Of a stretch of DNA of 64,000 bases, positions 1 to 8,049 are shown piece by piece. The position numbers and the translations under genes were made by a program. Source of the DNA: Kamptonema formosum PCC 6407 (GTDB lineage: Bacteria > Cyanobacteriota > Cyanobacteriia > Cyanobacteriales > Microcoleaceae); assembly GCF_000332155.1 (NCBI RefSeq), contig NZ_KB235904.1:1020946-1084945 (forward strand), written 5' to 3'. Positions within the stretch are counted from its first letter, which is position 1; each line of letters opens with the position of its first letter. The notes below the pieces were generated by a model that was not told the DNA's origin, ran no database searches, and saw only the letters and a list, made by a program, of their open reading frames with translations.

Positions 1-160
1 TGCGCTGTCTTCCGGCTTCTAAACCCATGACTTTGTTATATAGTTCTAGTTTAGCTGTAGGGATGGGAGTGCCGTCAAAATCCAGACCCGATGCGATCGC
101 TACGTCAATAGCATCAGCACCAGTTGTTGTTTTATCTGTTGAGTTTGTTTCGCTAGACAT
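1..160 (-). CDS. Conserved cyanobacterial hypothetical protein, N-terminal part only
   Basis: A reading frame enters from the left edge on the minus strand and starts at an ATG at 160. The visible 53 residues begin MSSETNSTDKTTTGADAI and end with NKVMGLEAGRQR. The Ser/Thr-rich start followed by a compact region (LDFDGTPIPTAKLELYNKVM) resembles a short protein conserved in cyanobacteria whose function I do not know. No catalytic motif is visible. Its start is 43 bases from the 3' end of the next minus-strand gene (203-1186), which would lie upstream of it in the same direction. The rest of the gene lies outside the window. Confidence 0.6.
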   Translation of the reverse strand, partial: MSSETNSTDKTTTGADAIDVAIASGLDFDGTPIPTAKLELYNKVMGLEAGRQR

Positions 161-202
161 TGGAGAATACAATCAAAAATTTACCACTCAAGCATTTTAT
201 CA

Positions 203-1186
203 CTATATAAAAAATTGACTGACAAGTTTAATATCTACATTCCCACCGCTGACAATTACGCCAACCCGCAAACCTTCAGCTTTAACAATATTTTCTAACA
301 AAGCTGCTGCTGCTAAAGTGCCTGTAGGTTCGACAACAAGTTTCATTCGTTCCCACATAAAAAACATCGTTTTGCGAATAGCATCCTCGGAAACTGTTAC
401 GATGTCGTCCACATAATGGAGGATTAAAGGAAATGTTAATTCACCTAAACAAGGAGTACGTGCGCCATCAGCAATTGTATCAGGATTATAAACAGTTTGT
501 AGCGTTTTGGTGCGGAACGATCGCGCCGCATCATCTGCTTGTTCCGGTTCCACGCCAATGACTCGACATTGAGGCGATCGCGCCTTAGTGGCGATCGCGC
601 ACCCAGAAAGCAAACCTCCGCCACCGCAACATACCAGCAACAGGTCTAATTCCCCAACTTCTTCGATTAGTTCTAACGCCGTTGTACCCTGGCCAGCAAT
701 GACGTGGGGGCGATCGTAGGGAGGGATAATTGTAGAGCCGCGATCGCTAGCTATTTGCTGGCAAAGTTCCTCTCTTGAAGTCTGAAAGCGATCGTAAAAA
801 ATAATCTCGGCCCCATAGCCGCGAGTCGCCTCTTGCTTGACGATGGGAGCATCGGCAGGCATGATAATAGTTGTGCTAATTCCGAGTAATTGTCCCGCCA
901 GTGCGATCGCCTGTGCGTGGTTTCCCGAAGAGAAAGTTAGAACTCCTTGCTGTTTTTGTTCTGCTGATAGTTGAGATAGAGCATTGTACGCACCCCGAAA
1001 CTTAAATGAACCTGTGCGCTGAAAGTTTTCACATTTAAAAAATACTTGAGATTTTGCGATCTTATTAACAGTTTGGGACGTGAAAACAGGCGTTCTATTT
1101 ACCTGACCATTTAGGCGTTTTCCCGCAATTTCAATATCGGCAATGCTTACAGGTAAGGCCATAGAATTAGACAAGTTATCAATCAT
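203..1186 (-). CDS. PLP-dependent threonine/serine dehydratase or hydroxyaspartate ammonia-lyase
   Basis: A 327-residue fold-type II PLP enzyme. The Schiff-base lysine is K62 in GSFKFRGAYNA, the substrate loop is SSGNHAQ (86-92), and the phosphate-binding glycine loop is GGGGLLSG (188-195). The length fits the compact serine racemase/threo-3-hydroxyaspartate ammonia-lyase group rather than IlvA, because the C-terminal ACT-like regulatory domain of biosynthetic IlvA is absent. Members eliminate water and ammonia from threonine, serine or hydroxyaspartate in the cytoplasm. The ATG at 1186 is preceded by GAGG at a good distance. Exact substrate cannot be decided from sequence alone. Confidence 0.9.
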   Translation of the reverse strand: MIDNLSNSMALPVSIADIEIAGKRLNGQVNRTPVFTSQTVNKIAKSQVFFKCENFQRTGSFKFRGAYNALSQLSAEQKQQGVLTFSSGNHAQAIALAGQLLGISTTIIMPADAPIVKQEATRGYGAEIIFYDRFQTSREELCQQIASDRGSTIIPPYDRPHVIAGQGTTALELIEEVGELDLLLVCCGGGGLLSGCAIATKARSPQCRVIGVEPEQADDAARSFRTKTLQTVYNPDTIADGARTPCLGELTFPLILHYVDDIVTVSEDAIRKTMFFMWERMKLVVEPTGTLAAAALLENIVKAEGLRVGVIVSGGNVDIKLVSQFFI

Positions 1187-1219
1187 TCTTCAACCTCGGT
1201 AGTCTAAATTAAACGTAGG

Positions 1220-1282
1220 GTGGGCGATCGCCGAAAAAAGTCTTTAAATCATAGCATAAGATGGCTGTCGGCGATCGCCCAC
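1220..1282. repeat. Inverted repeat with GTGGGCGATCGCC arms
   Basis: A perfect 15-bp inverted repeat (GTGGGCGATCGCCGA at 1220-1234 and its complement at 1268-1282) built around HIP1-like GGCGATCGCC cores. A similar hairpin with GGTGGGCGCTCGCTG arms is at 25557-25620, so this looks like a dispersed hairpin repeat. It sits upstream of the PLP enzyme. Confidence 0.6.
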
Positions 1283-1375
1283 ATTACAATTTATACCGTT
1301 TATTTATGTCCACTTACTTATCAAGTATTTAAGTTTTTTTTAAGCAAGCCTTGATTTCGAGCAACAAAGTTTATG

Positions 1376-1978
1376 TCATTGATTTTCTGCGGGAATTTCT
1401 ACATCTTCATAGAGGAGAGAAATAGGAAAGCGGAAGTCAATGCTAGTTAAGCAAACTTCTGGTTCAGTTCCTTCTGAGGTAGTTTCATCAATTTGGTAGT
1501 GGGTGAGTTCCCATTTATTTTGATCGTTGAGGCGGTAGCACTCAATGCTAATTTCTTGAGCGTTGATGAGAACATATTCTCTCAATGTATTGATGCGACG
1601 GTAATTGGTGAATTTCTTACCTCTATCAAATCCTTCTGTACTAGGGGAGAGAACTTCAACAATTAGACAAGGATATTGGATAAATTCGATAGCGCGTCTG
1701 TCTCTTTCATCGCAAGTTACCATAACATCTGGGTAGTGAAAAGGGCCATTTTCAGATATTCTAACTTTGGCATCTGCCATCAAAACTATACAGCCTTTCC
1801 CCCGCAAATGGTTTTTTAAAGCTGTTGCTAAGTTAACAGCAATAGAGTTGTGGGGAATATCCTCACCTTTTATAGCTAAGGCTTCACCGTTGACGTATTC
1901 ATATTTAATCGGTTGTTGTTCTTCCCATTCTAGATATTCTTGGGGAGTCATGTAACGGAATTGTGGGTTAGCAATCAT
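1376..1978 (-). CDS. Uma2 family (DUF820) putative restriction-endonuclease-fold protein
   Basis: A 200-residue protein of the Uma2/DUF820 family, which is heavily expanded in cyanobacteria. It has the typical N-terminus (YMTPQEYLEWEEQQPIKYEY), followed by the PD-(D/E)XK-like core: FHYPDVMVTCDERD and then CLIVEVLSPSTEGFDRG with K in GKKF. This fold is shared with nucleases, but no biological role is established for most members, and they are often mobile. It stands alone between repeat-rich intergenic regions. Confidence 0.88.
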   Translation of the reverse strand: MIANPQFRYMTPQEYLEWEEQQPIKYEYVNGEALAIKGEDIPHNSIAVNLATALKNHLRGKGCIVLMADAKVRISENGPFHYPDVMVTCDERDRRAIEFIQYPCLIVEVLSPSTEGFDRGKKFTNYRRINTLREYVLINAQEISIECYRLNDQNKWELTHYQIDETTSEGTEPEVCLTSIDFRFPISLLYEDVEIPAENQ

Positions 1979-2050
1979 TTGAGGTGTCTGTTATTAGTTA
2001 TTAAGGATGATTTTATCATGCTTGAAGATTTTGTGCTTTCCCAATCATAC

Positions 2051-2127
2051 AGATTTAGACCAGATTTAGACCGGATTTAGACCGGATTTAGACCGGATTT
2101 AGACCGGATTTAGACCGGATTTAGACC
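2051..2127. repeat. Seven tandem copies of an 11-bp unit
   Basis: Seven contiguous copies of an 11-bp unit, consensus GGATTTAGACC. The first two copies begin AG instead of GG and the last five are identical. Eleven bases is close to one helical turn. The array abuts a block of composite palindromes. Confidence 0.85.
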
Positions 2128-2128
2128 C

Positions 2129-2301
2129 GGCGGTTGAAACCGCGTCTACACAAACAAAACCCGCCTTCGCGGGTTGAATTAATTGTATTTACCCGGCGGT
2201 TGAAACCGCGCCTACACAGACAAAACCCGCCTTCGCGGGTTGAAATTATCTTTGAGTCCGCGTAGGCGGACTTCGTTTGTGTAGCCGCGATTTCAATCGC
2301 C
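2129..2301. repeat. Cluster of three composite double-palindrome repeats
   Basis: Three copies of a roughly 47-bp element made of two adjacent palindromes joined by a TTTGTTTGTGTAG-like spacer. Copies at 2129-2175 and 2195-2241 read GGCGGTTGAAACCGCG then AACCCGCCTTCGCGGGTT. The copy at 2255-2301 is in the opposite orientation and has AGTCCGCGTAGGCGGACT. Related copies occur at 7873-7919 and 56521-56567. They resemble REP/BIME-type elements. This fills most of the gene-free stretch from 1979 to 2392. Confidence 0.8.
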
Positions 2302-2392
2302 AGGGCCGATCAAATATGATGCAAGATATCAGTATAAATAAATTTGCGATCGGTTAGGCATTAGGTGGTAGACTGAGTTGAGAGGATTGAAA

Positions 2393-3625
2393 ATGGGGGT
2401 AACTATGGACGCTGATGAACTGCTAGAAAGATTTGCAGATGGACAGCGGGATTTTGAGAAACAAAATCTCAGTGGGGTAGACCTTAAAGGTGCAGACCTG
2501 AGTGAAATAAACCTAACAAACACAGATTTGAGTGGAGCCGACTTGAGTGAGGTAAACCTAGCTCAGGCTAACCTTTGTGGGGTCAATTTCAGTAGGGCAT
2601 CCCTAACAAATGCAGATTTAAGTAAGGCAAAGTGTGATTCAGCAAATCTAAGCTTGGCAGACTTCAGTAATACAGATTTAAATGGGGCAAACCTAAGTAA
2701 TTCTAATTTCAGTAATGCCAACTTGGACAAAGCAAAGCTGAGCGGTACAAACCTCAAATCTGCCAACCTAAGTCGAGCCTCTTTCCTTGATGCAGACTTA
2801 AGTAGAGCAAACTTGAGTAATGCAAATCTGACTGGGGCTAATTTGGCTGGAGCAGATTTAACTGCGACCAACTTAACTGGCGTAAAACTCCAAGATGCAA
2901 AACTGCAACGAGCAAAACTCCGGGCAGTCAATTTGCATAAATTTGACTTGTCAGGTATTAATATGTCTGATGTCGATTTGAGTATAGCAGACTTGGGAGA
3001 AGCTAACCTCAAAAAAACTTGTCTGCGAGGGGCAAATTTAGAAAGAACCAATCTGCAAGGGGCAAATTTAATGAGGGCAAATTTAAGTGGAGCTAATTTG
3101 AAAAGAGCAGATTTGACTGACGCAAAAACTTATGGACTGAGCATCAAGGATGCCGATCTCACAGGTGCAATAATGCCCGATGGAGAAATTTATAACCCAG
3201 AAACCTCTAACCAAAAATCAGAAAATTCAATAACTATGACACGCAAAATTATCTGTACCGAAAACGCACCCAAACCAGTAGGCCCATACAATCAAGCGAT
3301 CGCAGCCAGCGGTACAATGATCTTCGTAGCCGGTCAAATTGCGATCGACATCCGCATTAACCAAGTCGTCTACACCGAAGACATAAACAAACAAACAGAA
3401 CAAGTCATGGCAAATATCGAAGCCATCCTCACAGAAGCCGGTGCTACTTGGTTAGATGTCGTCAAAACCACCATTTATCTCAAAGACATGAACGATTTTG
3501 CTGCTGTTAATGCCATCTATGGCAAATATTTTGATAGCACAACAGCACCCGCACGGGCCTGCGTCGAAGTTTCTCGCTTACCAAAAGATGTCTTAGTCGA
3601 GATAGATTGTATTGCCGTAATTTAA
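2393..3625 (+). CDS. Pentapeptide-repeat protein fused to a C-terminal RidA (YjgF/UK114) domain
   Basis: One uninterrupted frame encodes two modules. From about residue 15 to 265 it is a long series of A(D/N)LxX pentapeptide repeats, expected to form a right-handed quadrilateral beta helix, ending in the usual cap GAIMPDGEIY. After a short linker, the last 129 residues, beginning MTRKIICTENAPKPVGPYNQ (ATG at 3236), form a complete RidA domain. RidA proteins hydrolyse reactive enamine/imine intermediates made by PLP dehydratases, such as the enzyme at 203-1186. I chose ATG 2393 because AGAGGA lies six bases upstream; ATG 2405 and TTG 2378 are alternatives. RidA could also be translated from ATG 3236. 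The fusion is unusual. Confidence 0.85.
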   Translation: MGVTMDADELLERFADGQRDFEKQNLSGVDLKGADLSEINLTNTDLSGADLSEVNLAQANLCGVNFSRASLTNADLSKAKCDSANLSLADFSNTDLNGANLSNSNFSNANLDKAKLSGTNLKSANLSRASFLDADLSRANLSNANLTGANLAGADLTATNLTGVKLQDAKLQRAKLRAVNLHKFDLSGINMSDVDLSIADLGEANLKKTCLRGANLERTNLQGANLMRANLSGANLKRADLTDAKTYGLSIKDADLTGAIMPDGEIYNPETSNQKSENSITMTRKIICTENAPKPVGPYNQAIAASGTMIFVAGQIAIDIRINQVVYTEDINKQTEQVMANIEAILTEAGATWLDVVKTTIYLKDMNDFAAVNAIYGKYFDSTTAPARACVEVSRLPKDVLVEIDCIAVI

Positions 3626-3638
3626 TCAAATTCGACAA

Positions 3639-4118
3639 TTAAAACTGCTTCATAGCCCGTTCAATACTTCGCTTATCATCCCGTTCCTTAATACTATCCC
3701 GCTTATCGTGTAGCTTCTTCCCTTTCCCCAAAGCAATATCAAGTTTCACCCAGCCGCTCTTGAAATACATCTTCAACGGTACCAAAGTCAAGCCCTGTTG
3801 CTCCACCTTACCTAGCAACTTGCGGATTTCCTGTTTGTGCATCAACAGTTTGCGGGTGCGGCGGGGATCGTGGTTAAAATAATCGCTGGCCTTTCCCCAA
3901 GGCGAAATGTGGGCATTAATCAACCAGACTTCGCCATTGCGAACTAAGGCATAGCCGTCACGCAAATTGACTTTGCCTTCCCGAATCGATTTGACTTCGG
4001 TGCCCTTCAGCTCAATTCCAACCTGGTAAGTCTCTAATATTTCATAGAGAAAGCGGGCTTGGCGGTTGTCGCTGATTATTTTGTAGCCTTCGCTCTTCTT
4101 TTCACTCTTTTCACTCAT
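3639..4118 (-). CDS. smpB: SsrA-binding protein SmpB
   Basis: A 159-residue SmpB, the tmRNA partner in trans-translation and rescue of stalled ribosomes. Typical sequence is present throughout: NRQARFLYEILETYQVGIEL, TEVKSIREGKVNLRDGYA, the RNA-binding barrel with HDPRRTRKLLMHK, and the conserved basic tail GKGKKLHDKRDSIKERD that enters the decoding centre. It converges with the pentapeptide/RidA gene, the stops being 13 bases apart. The ssrA gene is not seen in this window. Confidence 0.97.
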   Translation of the reverse strand: MSEKSEKKSEGYKIISDNRQARFLYEILETYQVGIELKGTEVKSIREGKVNLRDGYALVRNGEVWLINAHISPWGKASDYFNHDPRRTRKLLMHKQEIRKLLGKVEQQGLTLVPLKMYFKSGWVKLDIALGKGKKLHDKRDSIKERDDKRSIERAMKQF

Positions 4119-4223
4119 TAATCTAATTTAGCGTGTCGGCCTGTAGTCAGGGAAGTATTTCCTCAAAATTGTTGCCCTTTAGTTTTAAGCTGTTATCAGG
4201 ACAGAATTGATTAAGACTAGCGC

Positions 4224-5084
4224 ATGGCAACTATCTGGGAACTCGATTATTACAGCCGTCCGATTGTGGACGAGCAACAGAAAAAACTCTGGGAAGTCTT
4301 GATTTGCGAGAGTCCCCTAAATGTAGGCGACAAGTCAGAGTCATTGTTTCGCTACTCGCAGTTTTGTCCAAGTTCTACCGTGAACTCCTTATGGCTGGCG
4401 GCGGCTATCAAAGAAGCGATCGCATCCTCCCCTTCCCCTCCTGAAAAAATCCGCTTTTTTCGCCGCCAGATGACCAACATGATTGTCAAAGCTTGCGAAG
4501 AGTTGCACATTCCCGCCGCCCCCAGCCGCCGTACCTACGCCCTACAACAGTGGTTGCGAGAACGGATGGAGGATGTCTATCCCACTCACCCTGGCTTTCA
4601 ATCTGGCTTAACTCCTTCTGTGCAATATAGTTCTGAGATCCCGCAAGCTCTACCAGAGGCTCTCCTTGGCGAGAAATGGAGTTTTGTGACTCTACCAGTT
4701 GAGGCTTTTGAGGAAATGTCCGAGTGGGAGATTGAGTTTGGGGAAGCTTTTGGGCTAGAGGCCTTTGGGCTCAAGCCTCAGACACCAATTCCGGGACTGA
4801 TTATTTTCTCGTCAAGGGCCACAGCATTAGCCGCGTGGATGTCGGGTTTGGAATTAGCTTTTGTGACCTTTGATGGCGGCCCTCCTGCAAGGTTAGTGTT
4901 AGAAACAGGAGCTAGCGATCGCTGGATTTTAGCTAATCTCAGAGATTTAAGTATTGTCGCCGAAGTCAAAGGCTTTGAATCAGCCAAGGTTGCAGCCAAT
5001 CAAGTACATTTTTTAGCTATCCAGTCGCATCCTGAATCTGAGTCTTTCGCTGGATTTTGGCTACTACAAGAATTTAATCTTTAG
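4224..5084 (+). CDS. Tab2/Atab2 family RNA-binding protein (DUF1092)
   Basis: A 286-residue protein matching the Tab2/Atab2 (DUF1092) family found in cyanobacteria and chloroplasts. Diagnostic features are the N-terminus WELDYYSRPIVDEQQKKLWE, the central RRTYALQQWLRERMEDVYP, GEKWSFVTLPVEAF, and the C-terminal hydrophobic stretch ending FWLLQEF. Tab2 in Chlamydomonas binds the psaB mRNA leader and promotes translation of the photosystem I reaction centre subunit; a photosystem-related role in cyanobacteria is inferred by homology. It is a single gene divergent from smpB. Confidence 0.88.
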   Translation: MATIWELDYYSRPIVDEQQKKLWEVLICESPLNVGDKSESLFRYSQFCPSSTVNSLWLAAAIKEAIASSPSPPEKIRFFRRQMTNMIVKACEELHIPAAPSRRTYALQQWLRERMEDVYPTHPGFQSGLTPSVQYSSEIPQALPEALLGEKWSFVTLPVEAFEEMSEWEIEFGEAFGLEAFGLKPQTPIPGLIIFSSRATALAAWMSGLELAFVTFDGGPPARLVLETGASDRWILANLRDLSIVAEVKGFESAKVAANQVHFLAIQSHPESESFAGFWLLQEFNL

Positions 5085-5117
5085 GAAAGGAAGTAAGTAA
5101 TAGATTGCATAGATGTT

Positions 5118-5216
5118 AACAGTTAATAGTTAACTGTTAACCGTTAACCGTTAACCGTTAACAAGTAACAAGTAACAAATAACAACTAACAACTAACAAC
5201 TAACCAATAGCAATTA
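5118..5216. repeat. Short tandem heptamer repeats (TTAACAG/TTAACCG/CAACTAA type)
   Basis: The intergenic region before the PmbA-like gene is almost entirely degenerate heptamers: GTTAACAGTTAAT, then TTAACCG repeats, then AAGTAACAAGTAAC and CAACTAACAACTAAC. This is the STRR type of repeat known from filamentous cyanobacteria. The repeats run to within about ten bases of the start codon, so no separate promoter can be identified. Confidence 0.8.
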
Positions 5217-5219
5217 GCA

Positions 5220-6515
5220 ATGAGCAACGACCAATCAGCAGAACAACTGCTAGAGTTAGCAGCTAAAGCTGGGGCACAAGCCGCCGAGGTATTTCAGTCG
5301 CGATCGCATTCGCGACCAGTGTTTTTTGAAGCAAATCGGCTCAAACAACTCGAAAGTATCGAATCAGAAGGAACTGGGTTGCGGCTATGGCGAGATGGTC
5401 GTCCGGGTTTAGCAGTAGCCTATGGATCGGTAGAACCCCAAGCTTTGATCGATCGCGCGATCGCCCTTTCTGAGCTCGGTGTCCCGGAGACAATAGAACT
5501 AACAACAGGTTCGCAGACTTCCTACCCAGATTTAGGACAATCGGTAGCAGTAGAACAGTTAGTAAATTGGGGAAAAGATGCGATCGCCACCATCCGAGAA
5601 TCCTACCCAGAAATCCTCTGTAATGCTGAATTTGACTGCGAAGTGGAAAGCATTCGCTTACTCAATTCCTTCGGATTAGATAGCAGCTATACAGACACAA
5701 CTTTAAGCGGCTATCTAGGTGCGGAATGGGTACGAGGAGATGATTTCTTGAACGTCTCCGATGGCGAAACCCAGCGAGAAAACCTCGATCCCGCAGATTT
5801 AACCAAGCGGATATTACAGCGTTTAAACTGGGCAAAAGAAAATGTCCCCCCTCCCACAGGAAGAGTACCTGTTTTATTTACAGCCAAAGCAGCGGATCTC
5901 CTGTGGGGAACCGTTTCTGCGGCCCTCAACGGCAAACTCGTGCTCGAAGGGGCCTCACCTTGGAGCGATCGCCTCGGCGAACCCGTAACCTCCCCCCTCC
6001 TCACCCTTTCCCAAGCACCCGATTCCGGGCCCTATAGCTGTCCCTTTGACGACGAAGGAACACCTACCCGCCCGATTGTTTTCATTCAAAAAGGAGTTTT
6101 GCAGCTCTTTTATGCCGATCGCACTACGGGTAAAATCTTAGGTAGCGGTACAACCGGTAACGGCTTCCGCCCTGGTTTAGGGAGTTATCCAACTCCGGGC
6201 TTATTTAATGAGTTAATTCAACCAGGAAAACGGAGTTTAATTGATTTAATTGCCCAACTAGATGACGGGCTAATTGTCGATCAAATGCTCGGTGGAAGTG
6301 CTGGCATTTCTGGCGAGTTTTCTATTAATGTCGAACTTGGCTACAGAGTAAAAAATGGTCAAATAATTGGCAGAGTCAAAGATACAATGGTTGCGGGAAA
6401 TGTTTACACAGCCCTTAAGCAACTTATAGAATTAGGAAGCGATGCGGAGTGGAACGGTTCTTGTTACACCCCTTCTGTAATTGTAGAGGGATTGTCAGTT
6501 ACGGGTCGGAATTAG
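5220..6515 (+). CDS. TldE/PmbA-type metalloprotease-family protein
   Basis: A 431-residue member of the TldD/PmbA (TldE) family. In the heterodimeric protease the TldD subunit carries the HExxxH zinc motif; this protein lacks HExxxH, so it is the TldE/PmbA-like subunit. Typical segments are KQLESIESEGTGLRLWRDGR near the N-terminus, LNSFGLDSSYTDT, PFDDEGTPTRPIVFIQKGVL, and the C-terminal SGEFSINVELGYRVKNGQI. TldD/E processes peptides including microcin B17 and degrades CcdA in E. coli. A TldD partner is not adjacent here. Confidence 0.9.
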   Translation: MSNDQSAEQLLELAAKAGAQAAEVFQSRSHSRPVFFEANRLKQLESIESEGTGLRLWRDGRPGLAVAYGSVEPQALIDRAIALSELGVPETIELTTGSQTSYPDLGQSVAVEQLVNWGKDAIATIRESYPEILCNAEFDCEVESIRLLNSFGLDSSYTDTTLSGYLGAEWVRGDDFLNVSDGETQRENLDPADLTKRILQRLNWAKENVPPPTGRVPVLFTAKAADLLWGTVSAALNGKLVLEGASPWSDRLGEPVTSPLLTLSQAPDSGPYSCPFDDEGTPTRPIVFIQKGVLQLFYADRTTGKILGSGTTGNGFRPGLGSYPTPGLFNELIQPGKRSLIDLIAQLDDGLIVDQMLGGSAGISGEFSINVELGYRVKNGQIIGRVKDTMVAGNVYTALKQLIELGSDAEWNGSCYTPSVIVEGLSVTGRN

Positions 6516-6518
6516 AAG

Positions 6519-6712
6519 AGGGGCTAGGGGCTAGGGGCTAGGGGCTAGGGAAGAGGGAAGAGGGAAGAGGGGGAGATGGGGGGAGATGGGGGAGATGGGT
6601 AATTAGCAATTAGCAATTAGCAATTAGCAATTAGCAATTAGCAATTAGCCATTACCAATTACCAATTACCAATTACCAATTACCAATTACCAATTACCAA
6701 TTACCAATTATC
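6519..6712. repeat. GGGGCTA, GGGAAGA, AATTAGC and AATTACC tandem heptamers
   Basis: Four successive tandem heptamer blocks fill this spacer: GGGGCTA (from 6521), GGGAAGA/GGGAGAT, AATTAGC (about six copies from 6600) and AATTACC (about nine copies up to 6711). The same heptamers recur between many genes in the window. Confidence 0.85.
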
Positions 6713-6734
6713 AGTGTATCTACATAAATAGCAA

Positions 6735-7112
6735 ATGTATCAAATGGGAGTAATTGATAAAACAGTGACTCTGTTTCGTCCAGTCGGTCAAAAAGAGATG
6801 GAATTAATTCGGAAAAGTGGTTACACTTCCTTTCCGCCGCGTCTACCTTTCCAGCCTATTTTTTATCCCGTACTTTCTGAAGAATATGCCGTGCAAATTG
6901 CACGAGATTGGAATACAAAAGATGCAGCATCGGGATATATTGGTTATGTCACCACCTTTCGAGTTCGTGCAAACTTTTTAAGTCTATATCCGGTACAAAC
7001 TGTCGGCAGTTCCAAGCATCAAGAATATTGGATTCCAGCAGAAAAATTAGCAGAATTCAATCAAAATATTATCGGGTTAATTGAAGTTATTGGCAAATTC
7101 AGAGCATCATAG
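6735..7112 (+). CDS. Conserved hypothetical protein (annotated elsewhere as ADP-ribosylation/crystallin J1-like)
   Basis: A 125-residue protein with a conserved pattern found across bacteria: TLFRPVGQKEMELI, FPPRLPFQPIFYPVLSEEYA, ARDWNTKD and a C-terminal EYWIPAEKLAEFN...GLIEVIG. Relatives often carry the label ADP-ribosylation/crystallin J1, but no ADP-ribosylhydrolase motif is visible, so I assign no function. It is followed nine bases later by a HAD hydrolase gene, and its TAG stop is embedded in the ribosome-binding site of that gene (TAGGAGGT), so the two form a coupled operon. ATG 6744 is an equally possible start. Confidence 0.75.
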   Translation: MYQMGVIDKTVTLFRPVGQKEMELIRKSGYTSFPPRLPFQPIFYPVLSEEYAVQIARDWNTKDAASGYIGYVTTFRVRANFLSLYPVQTVGSSKHQEYWIPAEKLAEFNQNIIGLIEVIGKFRAS

Positions 7113-7121
7113 GAGGTAAAA

Positions 7122-7817
7122 ATGCTAGATTTTAGTCAATTTGAAGTCTTAAGTTTTGATTGCTACGGAACCCTCATTGATTGGGAAGGAGGAATACTGC
7201 CAGTATTGAAAAACCTACTGGAAACCCACAATATTAATCAGAGTGACAAGCAGATTCTGGAACTATTTGCAGAATTTGAGTCAGAATTAGAAAAGGACAC
7301 AAATGGATATCTGAAATATCGGGAAGTTTTGCGACAAGTCGTGAAAAAAATTAGCGAACGGTTTAATTTTGATGTCACAGAATCAGAATTAAACAGCCTT
7401 CCTGATTCCCTCAAAAATTGGCAACCTTTCCCCGATACCGTCGAAGCACTAAAAGCGCTAAAAAAGAGATTTCGTCTGGCGATTATCTCCAATACAGACG
7501 ATGAATTATTTGCCGATACCGCCAAACATCTCCAAGTAGAATTCGACTGGATTATTACAGCAGAACAAGTCAAATCCTATAAACCATCGCCGCGCAATTT
7601 TGAATTTGCAATTCAAAAAATGGGCATATCTCCCGATAAACTGCTGCACGTTGCTGAGAGCATTTACCATGATGTTATACCCGTAAAAGCAATGGGTTTA
7701 TCAACAGTCTGGGTAAATCGGCGTGTTGGTAAAGAAGGATTTGGTGCAACTAAGGCTGCTAGTGGTAAAGCTGATTTAGAAGTGCCAGATTTGAGAACTT
7801 TAGTTTCGTTAATTTGA
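7122..7817 (+). CDS. HAD-superfamily hydrolase, haloacid dehalogenase type II-like
   Basis: A 231-residue haloacid dehalogenase-type hydrolase. Motif I is FDCYGTLIDWE (nucleophile D near residue 12), motif II is ISNTDDE, the motif III lysine is in KSYKPSPRNF, and motif IV is HVAESIYHDVIPVKAMG followed by LSTVWVNR. The cap-domain layout fits the type II (2-haloacid dehalogenase) group. In this group the catalytic Asp attacks C-halogen or phosphate substrates; the substrate here is unknown. A strong AGGAGG overlaps the stop of the upstream gene. Confidence 0.9.
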   Translation: MLDFSQFEVLSFDCYGTLIDWEGGILPVLKNLLETHNINQSDKQILELFAEFESELEKDTNGYLKYREVLRQVVKKISERFNFDVTESELNSLPDSLKNWQPFPDTVEALKALKKRFRLAIISNTDDELFADTAKHLQVEFDWIITAEQVKSYKPSPRNFEFAIQKMGISPDKLLHVAESIYHDVIPVKAMGLSTVWVNRRVGKEGFGATKAASGKADLEVPDLRTLVSLI

Positions 7818-7872
7818 AGGTTTTTAACTCGACATATTAGCCTTCTTTGTAGTTATTATCCCTCGATCGTTC

Positions 7873-7919
7873 GGCGATTGAAATCGCTACTACACAAACA
7901 AAGTCCGCCTACGCGGACT
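7873..7919. repeat. Composite double-palindrome repeat, minus orientation
   Basis: Another copy of the two-palindrome element: GGCGATTGAAATCGC, a spacer with ACACAAACAA, then AGTCCGCCTACGCGGACT. It matches the reverse complement of 2255-2301 with compensating changes in the stems, which suggests selection for the hairpins. Confidence 0.8.
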
Positions 7920-8049
7920 GAAGAATAAAGAGGGTATTTAAGCCGGATTTGGTATTATTTATTTCTTTCTCCCCCTTCCCTTGTAGGGAAGGGGGCTGGG
8001 GGGTTAGGTCTTTTTCAAAAATCGATAGATTTAAGCGATCGCGCCATCC

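Noticed and set aside
27-218. Short plus-strand frame at the left edge
   Set aside because: It is antisense to the better supported minus-strand gene at 1-160 and lacks a ribosome-binding site or family pattern.
2563-3051. Long minus-strand frame opposite the pentapeptide-repeat gene (similar antisense frames at 18319-18513 and 44686-45231)
   Set aside because: Repetitive codon structure of the real gene keeps the opposite strand open; the translated proteins are low-complexity and have no family features.
5118-5216. Repeat arrays that could suggest a CRISPR
   Set aside because: Units are 7 bp, contiguous and degenerate with no unique spacers; no cas genes are present.
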